Below, one piece after another: positions 25,884 through 38,700 of a DNA stretch of 64,000 nt. Under the pieces are notes generated by a model that worked only from the letters and a program-made list of their open reading frames with translations, ran no database searches and was not told the origin of the DNA. Position numbers and translations under genes: made by a program. This DNA comes from Bacteroides sp. GTDB taxonomy: Bacteria > Bacteroidota > Bacteroidia > Bacteroidales > Bacteroidaceae. The DNA lies in assembly GCA_019414725.1 (NCBI GenBank), contig DXLM01000001.1:74004-138003 (forward strand). Reading direction: 5' to 3'. Position 1 is the first letter of the stretch; each line of letters begins with the position of its first letter.

Positions 25884-26667
25884 TTTTTCTATACGCTTTG
25901 TATTTTTTGTTTTTTAATAGGTAGTTATCTCGAATAGCGTGCCCTACCGCAGATTCATCCAGTTCTAACCATAGAGATGCCTATCTCGCAGATGAAAATT
26001 CTTTTTCTTCTCCTGTTTCTAAATCTAAAAGAACAACAGCTTTAGATTGTTTATTATGTAATCTTATTTTTTCTTTACGTTCTTCAGAAAGTTTTCTTCC
26101 TGTATATAAAGCTCTATACAACTATTTATTTTCCTCACTACAGCGCTTCCCTTTTTCTGATTTACTTATCTTTTTCTTGGTCTCTTCGGAACAAATCCTT
26201 CCAGTATTAGCCTTTTTTAATGCTTCTCTAGTAGTTTCAGGCATAGGAATCCCTCGACTGCCATCCCCTCCATTGGTGGCATTATAGCTTATATTTTCAC
26301 TTTTATAAAGCTTAATCCAAAACATTTCTTGGCACTTTGCTTGATTTTCAGATAACTTTTCGTGTAGTATAATATGATCGAAGTTATCCCATCCATACTT
26401 TTCTATAGCCCTATAGAAAAATTGAGATTTATAACCCAGTCCGTTCTACCATCGTTTTTTTGGGTTGTTTTGGCAAGTTATCCCTATGTAGCATTTGCCA
26501 TTTATCTTATTTTCATGCTTATATACAAAATAATAAGTATCTTCTAGCATACCTTCATCGGGAGGAAGATTTTCTACTCCCATTAGACCTTTCTTTCTAT
26601 CTTCTTCTGTCTTGGCAATTTGACAATTATATGTCTTATCGCCTACATTTACCTTTACTCTATCCAT
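25870..26667 (-). CDS. GIY-YIG homing endonuclease fused to a DUF192 N-terminal fragment, 265 aa
   Basis: Residues 1-41 (MDRVKVNVGDKTYNCQIAKT to PPDEGML) copy the start of the following DUF192 gene at about half identity. At residue 44 the GIY-YIG domain begins: YYFVYKHENKINGKCYIGIT, with the catalytic Tyr pair and RW. NUMOD3-type repeats follow at about 135-180 (TTREALKKANTGRICSEETK, KKKISKSEKGKRCSEENK), then a NUMOD1-like end (KEFSSARQASLWLELDESAV). Three Gln codons are TAG, so the gene is adapted to the phage code. It starts inside the hydrolase stop (TAATG) and its end overlaps the DUF192 start. It is a free-standing mobile endonuclease. Confidence 0.85.
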
Positions 26668-27899
26668 TATTTATATTTAGAATTATAAACTGAATCTAGA
26701 GAACTTACGTAAGAAGCTCTTCTAGTGGCTTCTTCTATTCCTCCTTTAGGTCTTACATAGCCGAGACTAAAAGCTCTTGCCTTACCGGATGCTGGAGTTC
26801 TTGCATTAATAAATACCTTTCTAGCACCTTCAGCACTTTTGTATCCAGACCCTGTTCCTCCATGATGCCATAAGCCTTCTCCAGTTTTTTGTTCGTTCTT
26901 AACAGTGTTAACTATATATTCTGCTTGTCGTTGAAGTTCTGGGTCTATTCCCTTTTGTACTGATCCTCTCATCTTATATGATTTCATATGGTTATATCTG
27001 TCGGTACCAAATCCCCACTAGACTAACCCTCTTCCTGGCCCTCCTCTAAGCTACTTTTTGTGAGGGTCTGCCCCGCTTTCAGGAAGAATAGAAGATAATA
27101 TACTTAAAGAAGTATTATAACCTAAGTTCTTAGAGAAGTAGTTATGTAGCCAATCAGAATTTTCCCAATTAACTGGAAATTTACTAGATAAATTCTATCT
27201 TGCCTTTTCTGGAGGACTAAGTACTTTTCCTGCCTACTAATACTTTATAATACCACCGTCCTTGAAACTCCTGAATACCGCTGCAACTCTATCAGCATAG
27301 TCAGTAGCTTCTGCATACCTTCTCTTACCTTTATTCTTACCAGTAAGTTTGGCGGTAAACGTATTAATATCATCATTTTCATCAAAATCATATAAGTGTT
27401 TCAAGAACTATAACTTATCAGCTGCATATTCATCCATAGAATTATAAGAGCGGAATTTCTATTTGATGGGATTGCCTTTAGCGTCATGGTCATTTCCCAT
27501 AACATAGTCACCTTTCCATTTAGCTCCAGTGGTTAAGTTTCCAAAGTTGAATTTACCTTGCGCAGAACGTCCCCAACCGCTTTCCTGAGCATCTTGGGCA
27601 ATTAACATCTTTATTGCATTATCATTAGTTACTCCTGCTTTTCTATAAGCAGCCGCTAAGTCAGTTATCCAAGCATTCCTATCCCTGTAAGGACTATTCC
27701 ATCTTTGGATTGAGCTAAACTTGGGTCTCTAAACAGTGGAAGTATAATATTTAGGAGTCTATACGTCTTCCTAATCAGGCTTACTCTATGGGGCATCAGA
27801 AGTAACTAGTTGATAGGATTCTGGAAATTTGAACTCTGGGATGGTTCTAGAGGGAGTTTCAATGCGCTTATAAGACACTAACAAATCATTTAGAGCCAT
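26667..27899 (-). CDS. virion peptidoglycan hydrolase with two lytic domains, 410 aa
   Basis: After a 60-residue linker there is a glucosaminidase-type domain (about 73-195): WITDLAAAYRKAG, then MLIAQDAQESGWGRSAQGKF, with Glu106 as likely catalytic acid, and NFGNLTTGAKWKGDYV. A second lysozyme-type domain (about 225-400) has LSSILPESGADPHKKQLRGG and GRGLVQWGFGTDRY, the PF18013-like tail lysozyme pattern with its Glu in 'PESG'. The C-terminal part reads NARTPASGKARAFSLGYVRP. Two wall-cutting domains in one protein in the tail cluster point to local wall digestion at infection. The TAA shares a base with the next ATG. Confidence 0.85.
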
Positions 27900-29805
27900 C
27901 TATTATTCCTCCTTGTTTTAATGTGTTAATTAAACCTGTTCTATCATCTGTGTTAAATAATATTTCTTTTACTAACAGTTTTCCAGCTTCTATTGCTACT
28001 TCATCCTTTTCTTTCTGAGAGTATTCATAGTCTGTATATTTAGAGTATAACTCCTCCAGCTTTTTAGTAACTTCTAGTGTAAATATTATTTCATTTTTTT
28101 CTATCTCTGCCTATTGCTCTCCTTCATTATCTATAACTGGAATACCTTTCTTAGTCAAGTTATCAGCATTTTCCATGTTATGTTTGCGAGCATGAAGAGC
28201 ACCTTCTGGAATTATATTTTTCTAATTAGTTTCTTCTATTTCTGGAGCGTCTATAGGTTCGGGTTTACCACCATTTTTAAATTGTTTAGGCTTCTTTCTA
28301 TAGAAGTATCTATCTTTCTCAAAGACTAAATCATGAGAATCTTTTAATCCATTTTCCCCAGAATGATAAGTATCAGTTTCGAAATGAACTTCTGGATTAC
28401 TCTATTCATTTCCTAGCTTTAAAAATTCATAATCTCCATTGGGTAACTGATAGATGCTTCGTAGGTGATTCTTTCCAATTCTTAAATCTTCATCAGAAGA
28501 TTTTCTCCATGCTTCTAACTCCTCAAATGGTAGTACTTCAAAAGCTTTCTTAAGGTCGTAATTATTCGACAACCTATCTTTTGGAACAGTATCGTACCAA
28601 GACTAGAAAGTAATCTTCGGAGCTGCTCCTGTTATTCCATCTACTTTCTCAGTTTTTCCTCCTTCCTATAGAGTTATAATAGGAGTCCATTCTAATTCTC
28701 CTCCAGATTCAAACTACTCTACAGCTTCGGTTATAACGGGTTGCCACTCATTCAAATCTATCGCTCCCTATATCTAACCTCCTAATTTATGAGACTATAT
28801 ATTAAGTTTTTTAATTCTCTGTAATTTAGTTCCAAGTCTAGCAGCTCTCATATATCTCTAATCATAGCCGCCATTTAGGTTGAAGCCATACTAAATATGG
28901 TTCAAATCCGACATATTAGTAGCTATAGAAGATAAATCAGAAGCCTAGTTAGCTATATTAGTCATAGTCGCCTATTGGGACTCTGTTCTATTTATGAATC
29001 TGTTGGCTGACCTTCTTGCCCCTCCACTGAATAATCCATATTTCTTTCCAGCTTTTTCTTCTGCTGATGCTATATTTCTAACAGTTCCGCCGTAAGAACC
29101 TCCTACCTATTCTATAGTATCTCTATTAGCAGAAAAATCCCTAGTTTTCTTACCGAAGAAACCATTAACCATACCAACTGGAGTAAGAGATAATAATTTG
29201 CTACCTAGTACAGCATCGGTTTTAGTCATAGAATCCGTACCCATTCCACCCCATTTGGTTAATACGTCACTAACTAAACCTCCTGCCTTCATTATTCCTC
29301 CGACTAGAGGATTTATGCCCATTACTACATTTGAAGCCTGGTCAAACGCCTAGTCTCCTGCTTGCTATAATGAACCATATTTACCAAGGTATCCATCTTT
29401 ATCACCTCCAATTAGTCCGCTTAGGAAGTCTGAGGCTTGTCCTACCGTATTCCATCCTCCTAGTTTCTAGAAAGTTCCCTATGATTTCTAAGGTGCAGTA
29501 CCTACAGACATACTCTTTATCTATGTAATAGCTTTAGAGGAATCTCTATCGTTTTTTAGCTTTAAGCTAAATAAGTCTCCCATTCTAGCATTAAAATCTA
29601 TAAGACTATTAGTAGGAGCCATTATCTATTCAGCTCTGTTTCTGAAATCAGCGCTATAATCAGTTCCCAGCAAATTCTACTAAGTAATAGCATTACCAGG
29701 GATGGCTAATTCATTCGTAGTCATATATGGATTCCCAGAAGGAATGGAAAGCCCATAATAGGCTTTCGCTATTCTTCTGACTTTATTTATATTCTTATTA
29801 AGCAT
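27886..29805 (-). CDS. tail/cargo-type protein, 639 aa
   Basis: The protein starts MLNKNINKVRRIAKAYYGLS (ATG overlapping the previous stop) and ends KQGGIIDGSK. The N-terminal half is helical and Gly-rich (GGIMKAGGLVSDVLTKWGGM). The C-terminal third holds NIIPEGALHARKHNMENADN and LTKKGIPVIDNEGEQQAEIE, a series I associate with virion proteins of crAss-like and other Bacteroidales phages. The layout matches proteins packed in or near the tail and ejected with the DNA. The last codons overlap the hydrolase start (ATGGCTCTAAATGA). Many Gln codons are TAG, including doublets. Confidence 0.75.
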
Positions 29806-32800
29806 AACTAATTCTATATACAGTATTTAAGAAATCTATAACAGCTAATTCTTCTCCGGAATATCTAATTCTTATCTTTAAGAATTTATCCTTAACATCT
29901 AACTCTTTTCTATTCTATGCTTCTCCAAAGTTATATCTATAAATACTAACATCGTCTAACCAGTTAGTTAAATCCAACGGTTTCCAATTTCCTTCGGAAT
30001 TGTATCCAGATAAATCATATAAATTGTAAAGAGCGTTATCTTCTCCCCACTCTGGATGTACTGGGTCATTTCCTGGGAAATCTATACCACCAGCTGATAA
30101 AACCTAATCCGGTATAGGAGAATTATAAATAGGAAGAGTTGGTAAGCTTTGTGAACTATTCTTGGCTTTTGCCCAAGTAGAGTTCTGAGGCTATATTAAG
30201 GAACCAGAGAATTTCCTTTGATATTCATTCTTATAGCATACTAAAATAGGATTAATTGTAACTTTCCATCTGTCCTCTAAATACTAACAATTAGCGGAGA
30301 TAATTGACCTTGAATCATCCTAACTCAAATCGTCTATATCTACAGCCATAGCATGATTCCAGATTCGATATTCTTGTCTATTTGGATAGTAAACTACTTC
30401 CGCTCCAGATAAATGACGATAATCGTGTGAATCTGGATAAGTTACATGAATATAATAATCCTCTATCTCATTGATAGTATCTTGTCTAGTATAGTACTTA
30501 TGTGGGAAGTCCGCAGACTTTGGCTACTATCTAGGTTGAACTTTCAAGAAGTTCCTATCATAAGAAATATCAGCTCCATTGTATTGCCACAATGCTTTCA
30601 TAGCTTCCTGTCTAAAATACATATTTACCTTATCTTTTGCAAAGTCGTAGGTCTCCCCAATTATTTCATAGTGGAAAGATTCAGGTTTTGCCTTATTAGC
30701 GACAATTTCAAGATTAGTAAATATCTTATGTATAGAAGGGTCGTTCACTACTACACATTCAAATTCAAATGGATGCTGTCTTCCGTACCAATAAGTAGGA
30801 TATATATCATCTGCTATGTCAATTAGCCCAGCCTAGCCGTGCTTCCAAAAATCTGTAGATAAGAACTATAAGTTCCATCTAGGAGCTATTCCTACAACAG
30901 ATTCATAATATCCAGCATCTACTAGAGATGTTCCTGACTAAAATCCCGCTTTCATATTGTAATAGGAATCACTTAGTTTAGACTAATTATCACTATCAAC
31001 GATAGATATTGTAGCCTTAATATTAAGTAAGGTTACTATTTTATCAGGATTTATCATCTCTTCTCTAGGAAGAGTAGGACGCTTTCCAGTAATGTCCTTG
31101 AATATAGGATAATCCAACACATCAGTTATTTCTAATGTATTCCCTTCGATAGAGTCTCCCACCTTAACTTTATTAACCTCGTAGTCTGCATACTAATGTC
31201 CCGCACTATTCCTATAATATAATTCAGATAATAGGGATTTAGCAGTATATAGAGCTTGGTAAGTATAGAACGTGTCTCCAGCACCGTCAGACACTTCAGT
31301 CATTTCCTATCCATCCTTATAGTAGACTGGACTATATTCATCTCCTCCTTCCTTGAATTTTAGACAATATAGAGGCATGAAAGCTCCTGCAAACATAGCA
31401 TCATCTGGAAGATATATACCTCCCTTAGCTTCTCCACAATTTAGAGGGACTATGTCAAACTTCTTATAGTTTCCATACTAATCTCTCTACAAGGAGTAGG
31501 AAATCTAATAGTGAAGCTAGGCATCTGGAAGTATTCTATTACTTAAGGATAATATTCCAATGTATTTTTTCCTACTAGTTCCATCATTCGCTACAGTATA
31601 GTTTTGAGTTACCCACTCACCTTTCTTATTCACATAGGAAACTGGAACCTTAAAGTTAGTTACTACTTCTCCCTATTCATTTTCAGAGTTCTCTATAATT
31701 ACATTAGATAGTGTAATACCGTCAGCAAAAGAACTTTCAGTATGACTTGTTCCCAGTTTAGCAATCCACTTAGAAGTATTTCTATCGAATGAGAATGGAA
31801 TATTATTTATATTTTCCATATAGCTAGGAACCCAACTATAGAATGTTATAAATTTCTATAATAACTCATTCCAGCATAGATTCCAAACCTTTTCTTCAAA
31901 GCCATAAGTATTGTCATAGAAAGTAAATAATACGTCTCGCTTGAAGGCGTTATATACTGTCTTTACATTTCTAATACCTATTTTGGGAGTAAGCTCTCTT
32001 TCCCCTAGAGTAATATTCTTATTCAGAAATTCTTGTACTCTAAAGTCAGAAATACAAGTAAGAGTATTACCGTCAGTGCGCCAAATCTTCTTGGCAACAG
32101 TATCAACTCCATAAACATATTGCGCAGAATCTCCAGTCTTTCCTGGAACTTTGAGGACACTTTCGGGCCACTGACTACCAAACATATCAGAGATAATTTT
32201 TGGGTTCTCTGGAAGCACATTAGATGTGTTTATATAGACATTTCCACCTGTTCCCTCACCTGCGACTGCTCTTTCATTGACAGGTATCAATGCTATACCA
32301 TGTTCAAATACACATAAAAGATTAGACTCAAGAGAAATTAATTTTACTATTTCTCCGTATTCGCGAGTATAATCTCTATAATGAGTACCTTGGAAAACTC
32401 TAAATCCGTTCTTATAGGCATCATTAACGTGAATATCAGAATACATAATACGAGTTCCAAACCAGTTCTTTATATAGGGAACATCAGGAAGTTCAAAGTT
32501 CCATCTTTCACTTAAGGATTTAGTAAAACCTTTGTTGTATACCTATGATTCTGGGTGTTTATATGTTCCCTCAGTACTCATAGGAAGGTATGGATAGTAT
32601 CCTCTCGGATGTCCACACATAGCCGTTTCATCTACATTAGATCCATCTAAGGTTCTTATATTTAAATTATTAGAGGAGCGTATTTTAAATGTTACCCACA
32701 TTCCTAACTATACTGCATTAACATCTCCCAAATTTATACTTTCATATTTTTCTACATTATCAGTGTCATAATTATCTCTCCATGTTTTTTCGTCAACTAT

Positions 32801-35764
32801 CTCATCATTATAGGGCGCTGAAGGATCGTTAAAGTTTCTATTTACCCTATGAGTAAATTGACATAGATAACAATCTCCTCTATAAAGCTCCCATTTATAC
32901 CCTTTAGTTCTATCATCATCACCAATTATATTACTTAACTATTTTACTAACTAAGAATCTACTTCTGAGATACTATATCTATCAGATATGGCCTAAAAAA
33001 CAGAAGAATCCTACATTCTAATTGAAAAGTAGTTTTCAAGCTAACCTATAGAGTATTCTGGTATATATATGTTAACAGTTTCAGCTGAAGAGAATTTGTT
33101 TTCTACATCATTAAATGCCAAGTAAGGCCCAAAACTTCCTCTAATTATATCAGTATTTATCTTCTTATTAGACTATGTTTCAGAATCCTCTTCGTTATTC
33201 TTTTTTGAGTATTCAGATTTATAATCGTCCCCTACACATTCATATCTCCAAGCTTCTTCTGCCTCCCCTGCTCTACTCCTGAATTTTAGGTTATCAATTC
33301 CAACCAATTTTACATTGTCGGGAACTCCTACAACCTTAAAATCATAAAAATTTCGTATATTGGTATCATAATAGTCTGGAATATAGAAATGATTCACGTT
33401 ATTTGAAAAATAATTTCCAGTTCTTCCAGCTAATCCGTTTATACTCTAAGAACTTGTAAGAGAAATAGTATGTAAATTGCCAGTAAATATTTGATTATAG
33501 TAAGACTAATTTACTTCATAATCTGGACACAGAATCCCCTAGACTTTTACCTTAGAGGAGTCCTTAGGAATAAAACGTGTAAGAAAATCTGTACTTAATT
33601 TTCTGGATTCTTCTGTTTCTACCAATTTATATCCAGAAGGAACTTGTGTATTTCTCCCATCCAACTTTTTCTTTACAAAAATAGAGGATAACGCATACCT
33701 AGTTTCCTGAATAGTTCCAGCTACTGCTAACGCAGCTGTTGGTAGGGCAACAGCTCCTCCAACTAGAACAGTAGTTCCTAAAGCAGCTCCTAAAGAACCT
33801 AGACCAGTTGCAGCTGCTATTGTCCCTGCAACTGTTCCTAAAGCAGTTGCTCCAGCAGCTGCTGCTCCACTTACTGTAACAGCAGTACCTGCTACTACAG
33901 CAGCTGCAGCACCTGCTGTAAAAACGGTTGCGGCAGCTAATGCTACTACTCCTACCGCTATACCAGCCACTTTAGCGATTTTCCCCCACAGATTACTGGA
34001 CTTCTTCTGAAATTTGAACTAATATCTACTTAGAAATCCTTCTGATATGTAATTAATATCATTTATATCTTCTGTAGTAACATGGGTTTTTTCTAATGAT
34101 TCTGATAACTATTCCAAAAACCCGCCAGCTGTTGGGATACAGGGGGTATAAGAATTCTGGTCTATCCCTATGGTGATACCCTGGGCTAGAATAGTAGGTA
34201 TTCTTGTCTATCTTACAAAAAAGTACCCTTTAACATACTTCTCTAGTTCCTTAATAGTATCTTGATCAGTTCTAATATCTATCCCATATATAGTATTAGT
34301 GTCCTTGGTAGGAGAGAAGGTAACTACTCCCTTAACATTTTCAAATGAAACGGTACCTTTCGTTCTGTTATCCCCAGAAGACATATCATCAAGCCCTATT
34401 AAATAATTGGTTTCTTCGTTATAGTTAATATATTGTCTCTCCCTTTCATTTAGCTCGTTTGTTTTAAATACCGGAATATTTGAAAACTGCCCATCATTGC
34501 TATACTATCCATCTATGAATTCTTTAATAGCAGCACCTCCTCTAATGTTAAATACAGGACTTAATTCATTATTCGGCATTATATATACTATTCCAAATCT
34601 GTATATCTCCTCTCCCCAATATCCAGTGTAGTCATATATAAATTTACTATCATAGTATCCTAAATCTGATGTTGTTGGATTATACTCTTCATCTATGTCT
34701 AACTTATACGGAGTCTAGATTAGATATGGTAAAAATCTTAAAGACAAATCAGATAACTCTTTGTAGGGAATATTTGGTTTATGGACATTTGCCATAAACA
34801 ACATATTTTGACAAACTGCAGAAGCTTTAGAAGCGTCTACTACATTATAGTTTAAATTAATATCAGAACCTGATATCTATGTAGTTTCTTCAAAACCTGT
34901 TACTATAATAGATGCTATCCCGGCATTATTTACTAAATATTTCTTATTGATTTTTATATATTCGGTTACGAAGTTTTCATTAGCTTCTGCTGTATATCTT
35001 GAATAATATACAGTAATATAATTATAAGAAGCATCTATATTAGATACAGAAAACATGACATTTTTGTAGCTACTTTCGTTTTTCTAACCAGTATGAATAC
35101 TAGAAGGAGATCCAAAGCCTATAAACACACTTACTAATCCAGACTCGGCCACAAAATCTGTCTCGTTCCCATCTGCATCGGACAATTTGAAATAAAAATG
35201 ATAATTTCCAATCTTCATATTGCCTCCAGAAGATGTTCCCATATACTAAACTTTAGGTATTTTAGTTATTCTTTTATATAGAGAAGTATCTATATCAAAC
35301 TGTTCTCCCTAATCATATATGTTAGTGTCATTATCCCCCTTCCTGTTGACTACTTCGTAAGTATTCTTGCCAGTAGAACTAAACCTACTATTTATTAATC
35401 TAGGTATATTAATTCCGTCATTCAATATAAGGTTTACTGACCCGTCGTAACTATACTAAGGAATAATATGTACTGGATGATCTAGCCTAATAGACAGCTA
35501 ATCTGTTATGAAATCTACCAACTATCCTTTTTCATACAATTCTGGATTTTCATCTGCTCCTACCCAGGAATTGTCCTCTATATATATGTTAAATTTATCT
35601 TTTAATTCTTCCAAAGAATAATAATCTCCTTTATATAAATACATATTCTTCGACAGTCTAAAATTTCTAAGAGGATTATACTCATATACTAAAGATCCCT
35701 GAGTTGGATATACCTAAGTCTAGGTTTCCAAATTTATACTGCTTTTAATTAACTTAGTCCACAT
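29798..35764 (-). CDS. very large tail/ejection protein with Ala/Gly-rich membrane segment, 1,988 aa
   Basis: The frame starts MWTKLIKSSINLETQTQVYP and ends FLNTVYRISYA. The first 590 residues are beta-rich (YPTQGSLVYEYNPLRNFRLS onward). Residues about 599-690 are a long Ala/Gly/Val/Thr stretch (AGIAVGVVALAAATVFTAGA, ALGTVAGTIAAATGLGSLGA, TTVLVGGAVALPTAALAVAG) that looks membrane-active. The remaining 1,300 residues return to a beta-rich Tyr/Trp/Asn pattern. It sits between the muzzle gene and a helical 639-aa gene. A structural tail protein that can insert into a membrane on ejection is the simplest reading. Gln is often TAG. Confidence 0.75.
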
Positions 35765-38700
35765 ATTTTAAATAATCCGTTAAATATTCGTCATTAACTA
35801 TACCTCCAATAGTAACATTATGAGCACCATTGAAATATGCTAGCATATCAGATGAATTGTGCTGTGTTTTAGATAGTACCAAATGGTCATTCTATAATGT
35901 GAATATCTAGTAAAACTTGCTGTTACTATGATATATCTAATCACTATAAGTATAAATTAATCTACCAGAGGTAGTAGAATTAGTTATAGAGGTCACTTCA
36001 TAGCTATTAACTGTAGTAGCGGCTCTTACTGTAATATTCGAATATCTTCTATCTATAGTATACAACTTGTTAGAATCGTTTATTTCTGGAATTACAGTAT
36101 AGTAATCATTTTCCCCAAGTCTAATAGCCATAACACTAGACTATGAATTAGAAATAATCTTTGAAGGCTATATGTAATCAAAGGCAACCTGTATAGGAAT
36201 GTTCTTCTAAACACTTTGTATTATAAAGTTAACATTAGAGTCGTCTACTACATCATTTATATGCTACTTAATTTTATTAATATAGTCAGATAGCTAGATT
36301 CCCTACATTAATATAAGATCATTGTGGTTTTCATAATCCGCCTATACCTAATAAACTACATCCTTTGTAAATTGTGATTTATTGTCCTATAGATAAACTA
36401 CATTGCTAATAGTCTAAACTTCTATAGCCTATTTCTCTGGAAGTTTAACAAATAGGTTACTTAAAATAGATAGAATAATATTACCTAGATATCTAGTTCC
36501 TCCACTTATCTTTATTTTTTGTGTTAAAGAACCAGAAGAAGTTTGCATAGGACAAAGATTATTTAATAGGTGTATCTATCCATCTGTATCTTTCATAACT
36601 AATCCTAGTACAAATTGGCGAGAACTGTCTTCATATATGTTGTTATATGGAGGAGCTTTTTTTTCTCCAGAAATAGAACCGAATTTATGTTTATACATAT
36701 AACTAGGATTTGGTGCAGTTGTAGTATCAGAATCATATACGAAATATACAGTTCTGTCAAGTTCGTCTCCGTGAGAATATAGTATTATTCCGATATCGGA
36801 TGTTAATAAGTCTCTAATATAAGTGCCGTTTACCTAATTGTCCCACATTTTAGTCTTTCCATTAGAATTTTTGGTAATCGCATATCCTTTACTACTATTA
36901 TAGTAATTTTTAGACCAAGTTCCGCTAAATCCTGGCGAGCCTGAGAATGTTCCCGATTCCCCAGAGGTGTATTTACCAACATGAATCTTCATATCATCTT
37001 TATGAAACATGTTAGCATCGTGCCATCCTCCTGCTATAGTTAACATGGAATCAAATACAGCATTTTGCCCATACAATTTCATTCCAAATTTTGTTAAATC
37101 TTCAGAAGTATTAACTAATGGGACTAATACCTATAAGTATTTAGACTATGAAATGCATTCCTTATAATATTTACTAAAATGTACCCCAGTAAGTACTAAG
37201 GGAATGCTTGCCGTATTTAATGTTGTTTTAAACACTCTATAATTTTCGATAAAATCTAATTCTCCAGAACTATTTAAATATTCATACTTTCCAGATTCTG
37301 TAGTTACACTTAAAGAACTAGAAAAATTTAACGAATATTTGTTAAGATATTTATCATAAGCTTTTTCCCATAATTCTTTGCCGGACCCGGTCTTACTTAT
37401 ACCTAATAGCTTGTATAAAGTAGTAGAAGTTTCTCTAGGATCTAGCAATCCATAAGTGTCTACACTCTAATAGCTAATATCAGGCTACTTAACATATGTA
37501 GGATATATTGAATCGTCATATTCATTTTCCCAAGAACTTACTGAATAAATCTCTGGAGTTTCTGGATTATTTTCTATTTTAGACCTACCTAATATAATAC
37601 TAACTACAAACTTATCCATGTAATTAATACTTCCTACTCGTTCTGCTATTGAAAATGTATTGTAAGTATTCTATAAGCCTATAGTTAATTTGGCGTCTAT
37701 ATTTCCCTAACTGTCCGCTTCTCCATTCTGATTTATTGCCTAAACGGTAGCTGATAAGTTATTAAACTATTCGTCTTCACTTGCTAGAGAGGAAGGCTCG
37801 TAAACTTCCTAGATTTTTTTCCAGTTTTTATTACTAGAATACTCTACCCCAATATCTAAATCTAGTATTGCCTATAGTTTCTCAAAATCAGAAGTTGTAT
37901 AGTAGTACTAATTAAACATAGTATTAGTCCAATACCACCTGTAAAAATATTTAAAGTCATTAGTATTATCAACATTAAAATTATTTAATGCATCTACTGA
38001 GCAATACTTTACAGTAATTTTGGCTAAATATAACACATTAGAATATAATATTCCAGCATCGTTACTAAATATTCTAGAAGTATCTGTGATTAATGTTTTA
38101 ATATCTTCCTACAAATAATAAAAATCATCATCTTGTTTTATTACCTTATAAGTGCCATTGTCTCCTTTATATACTAAGTTAGACAATTCAGTCAAATCTG
38201 ACTGTAGTCCGGCGTGATATATAGGAGACCCAGTGGAATCTATACTACTTAATTTGTAGTTCCCTGCTTCCCCATTGAGCGGAATGTACTCAGTAAACTA
38301 TCCAGAATAGGAGTTTTTGTTCATTATTCTGTATGTTGCAGCAACCCCTTGATTATCATAAAAGTCTATCGCTACTTCAGCTACTCCCTTATTAGACTCT
38401 GGATAAACTTCTAATCCAAGCGTTAAAGTTCCTATATTTTCAGTATTATAATATTTCCAGTTGGTTAGCTTTATTTCTCCAGTACCTATTTTACTGAAAT
38501 CTATATAACCGTCCTAAGTTAATTCATCTAGTAAACCATAGGGCATAGCTGGGGTTATACTATAATGATATATTAAATTAGATATATCTGGATAAAAAAT
38601 TAATTCCTCCCCATTAGATGAAGTAAATTTCTACATAAAAGGTATGTAAAAAGAAGTAAAGTACTTGTATATAGAAGTTTTGAAATAATTATTTACTATA

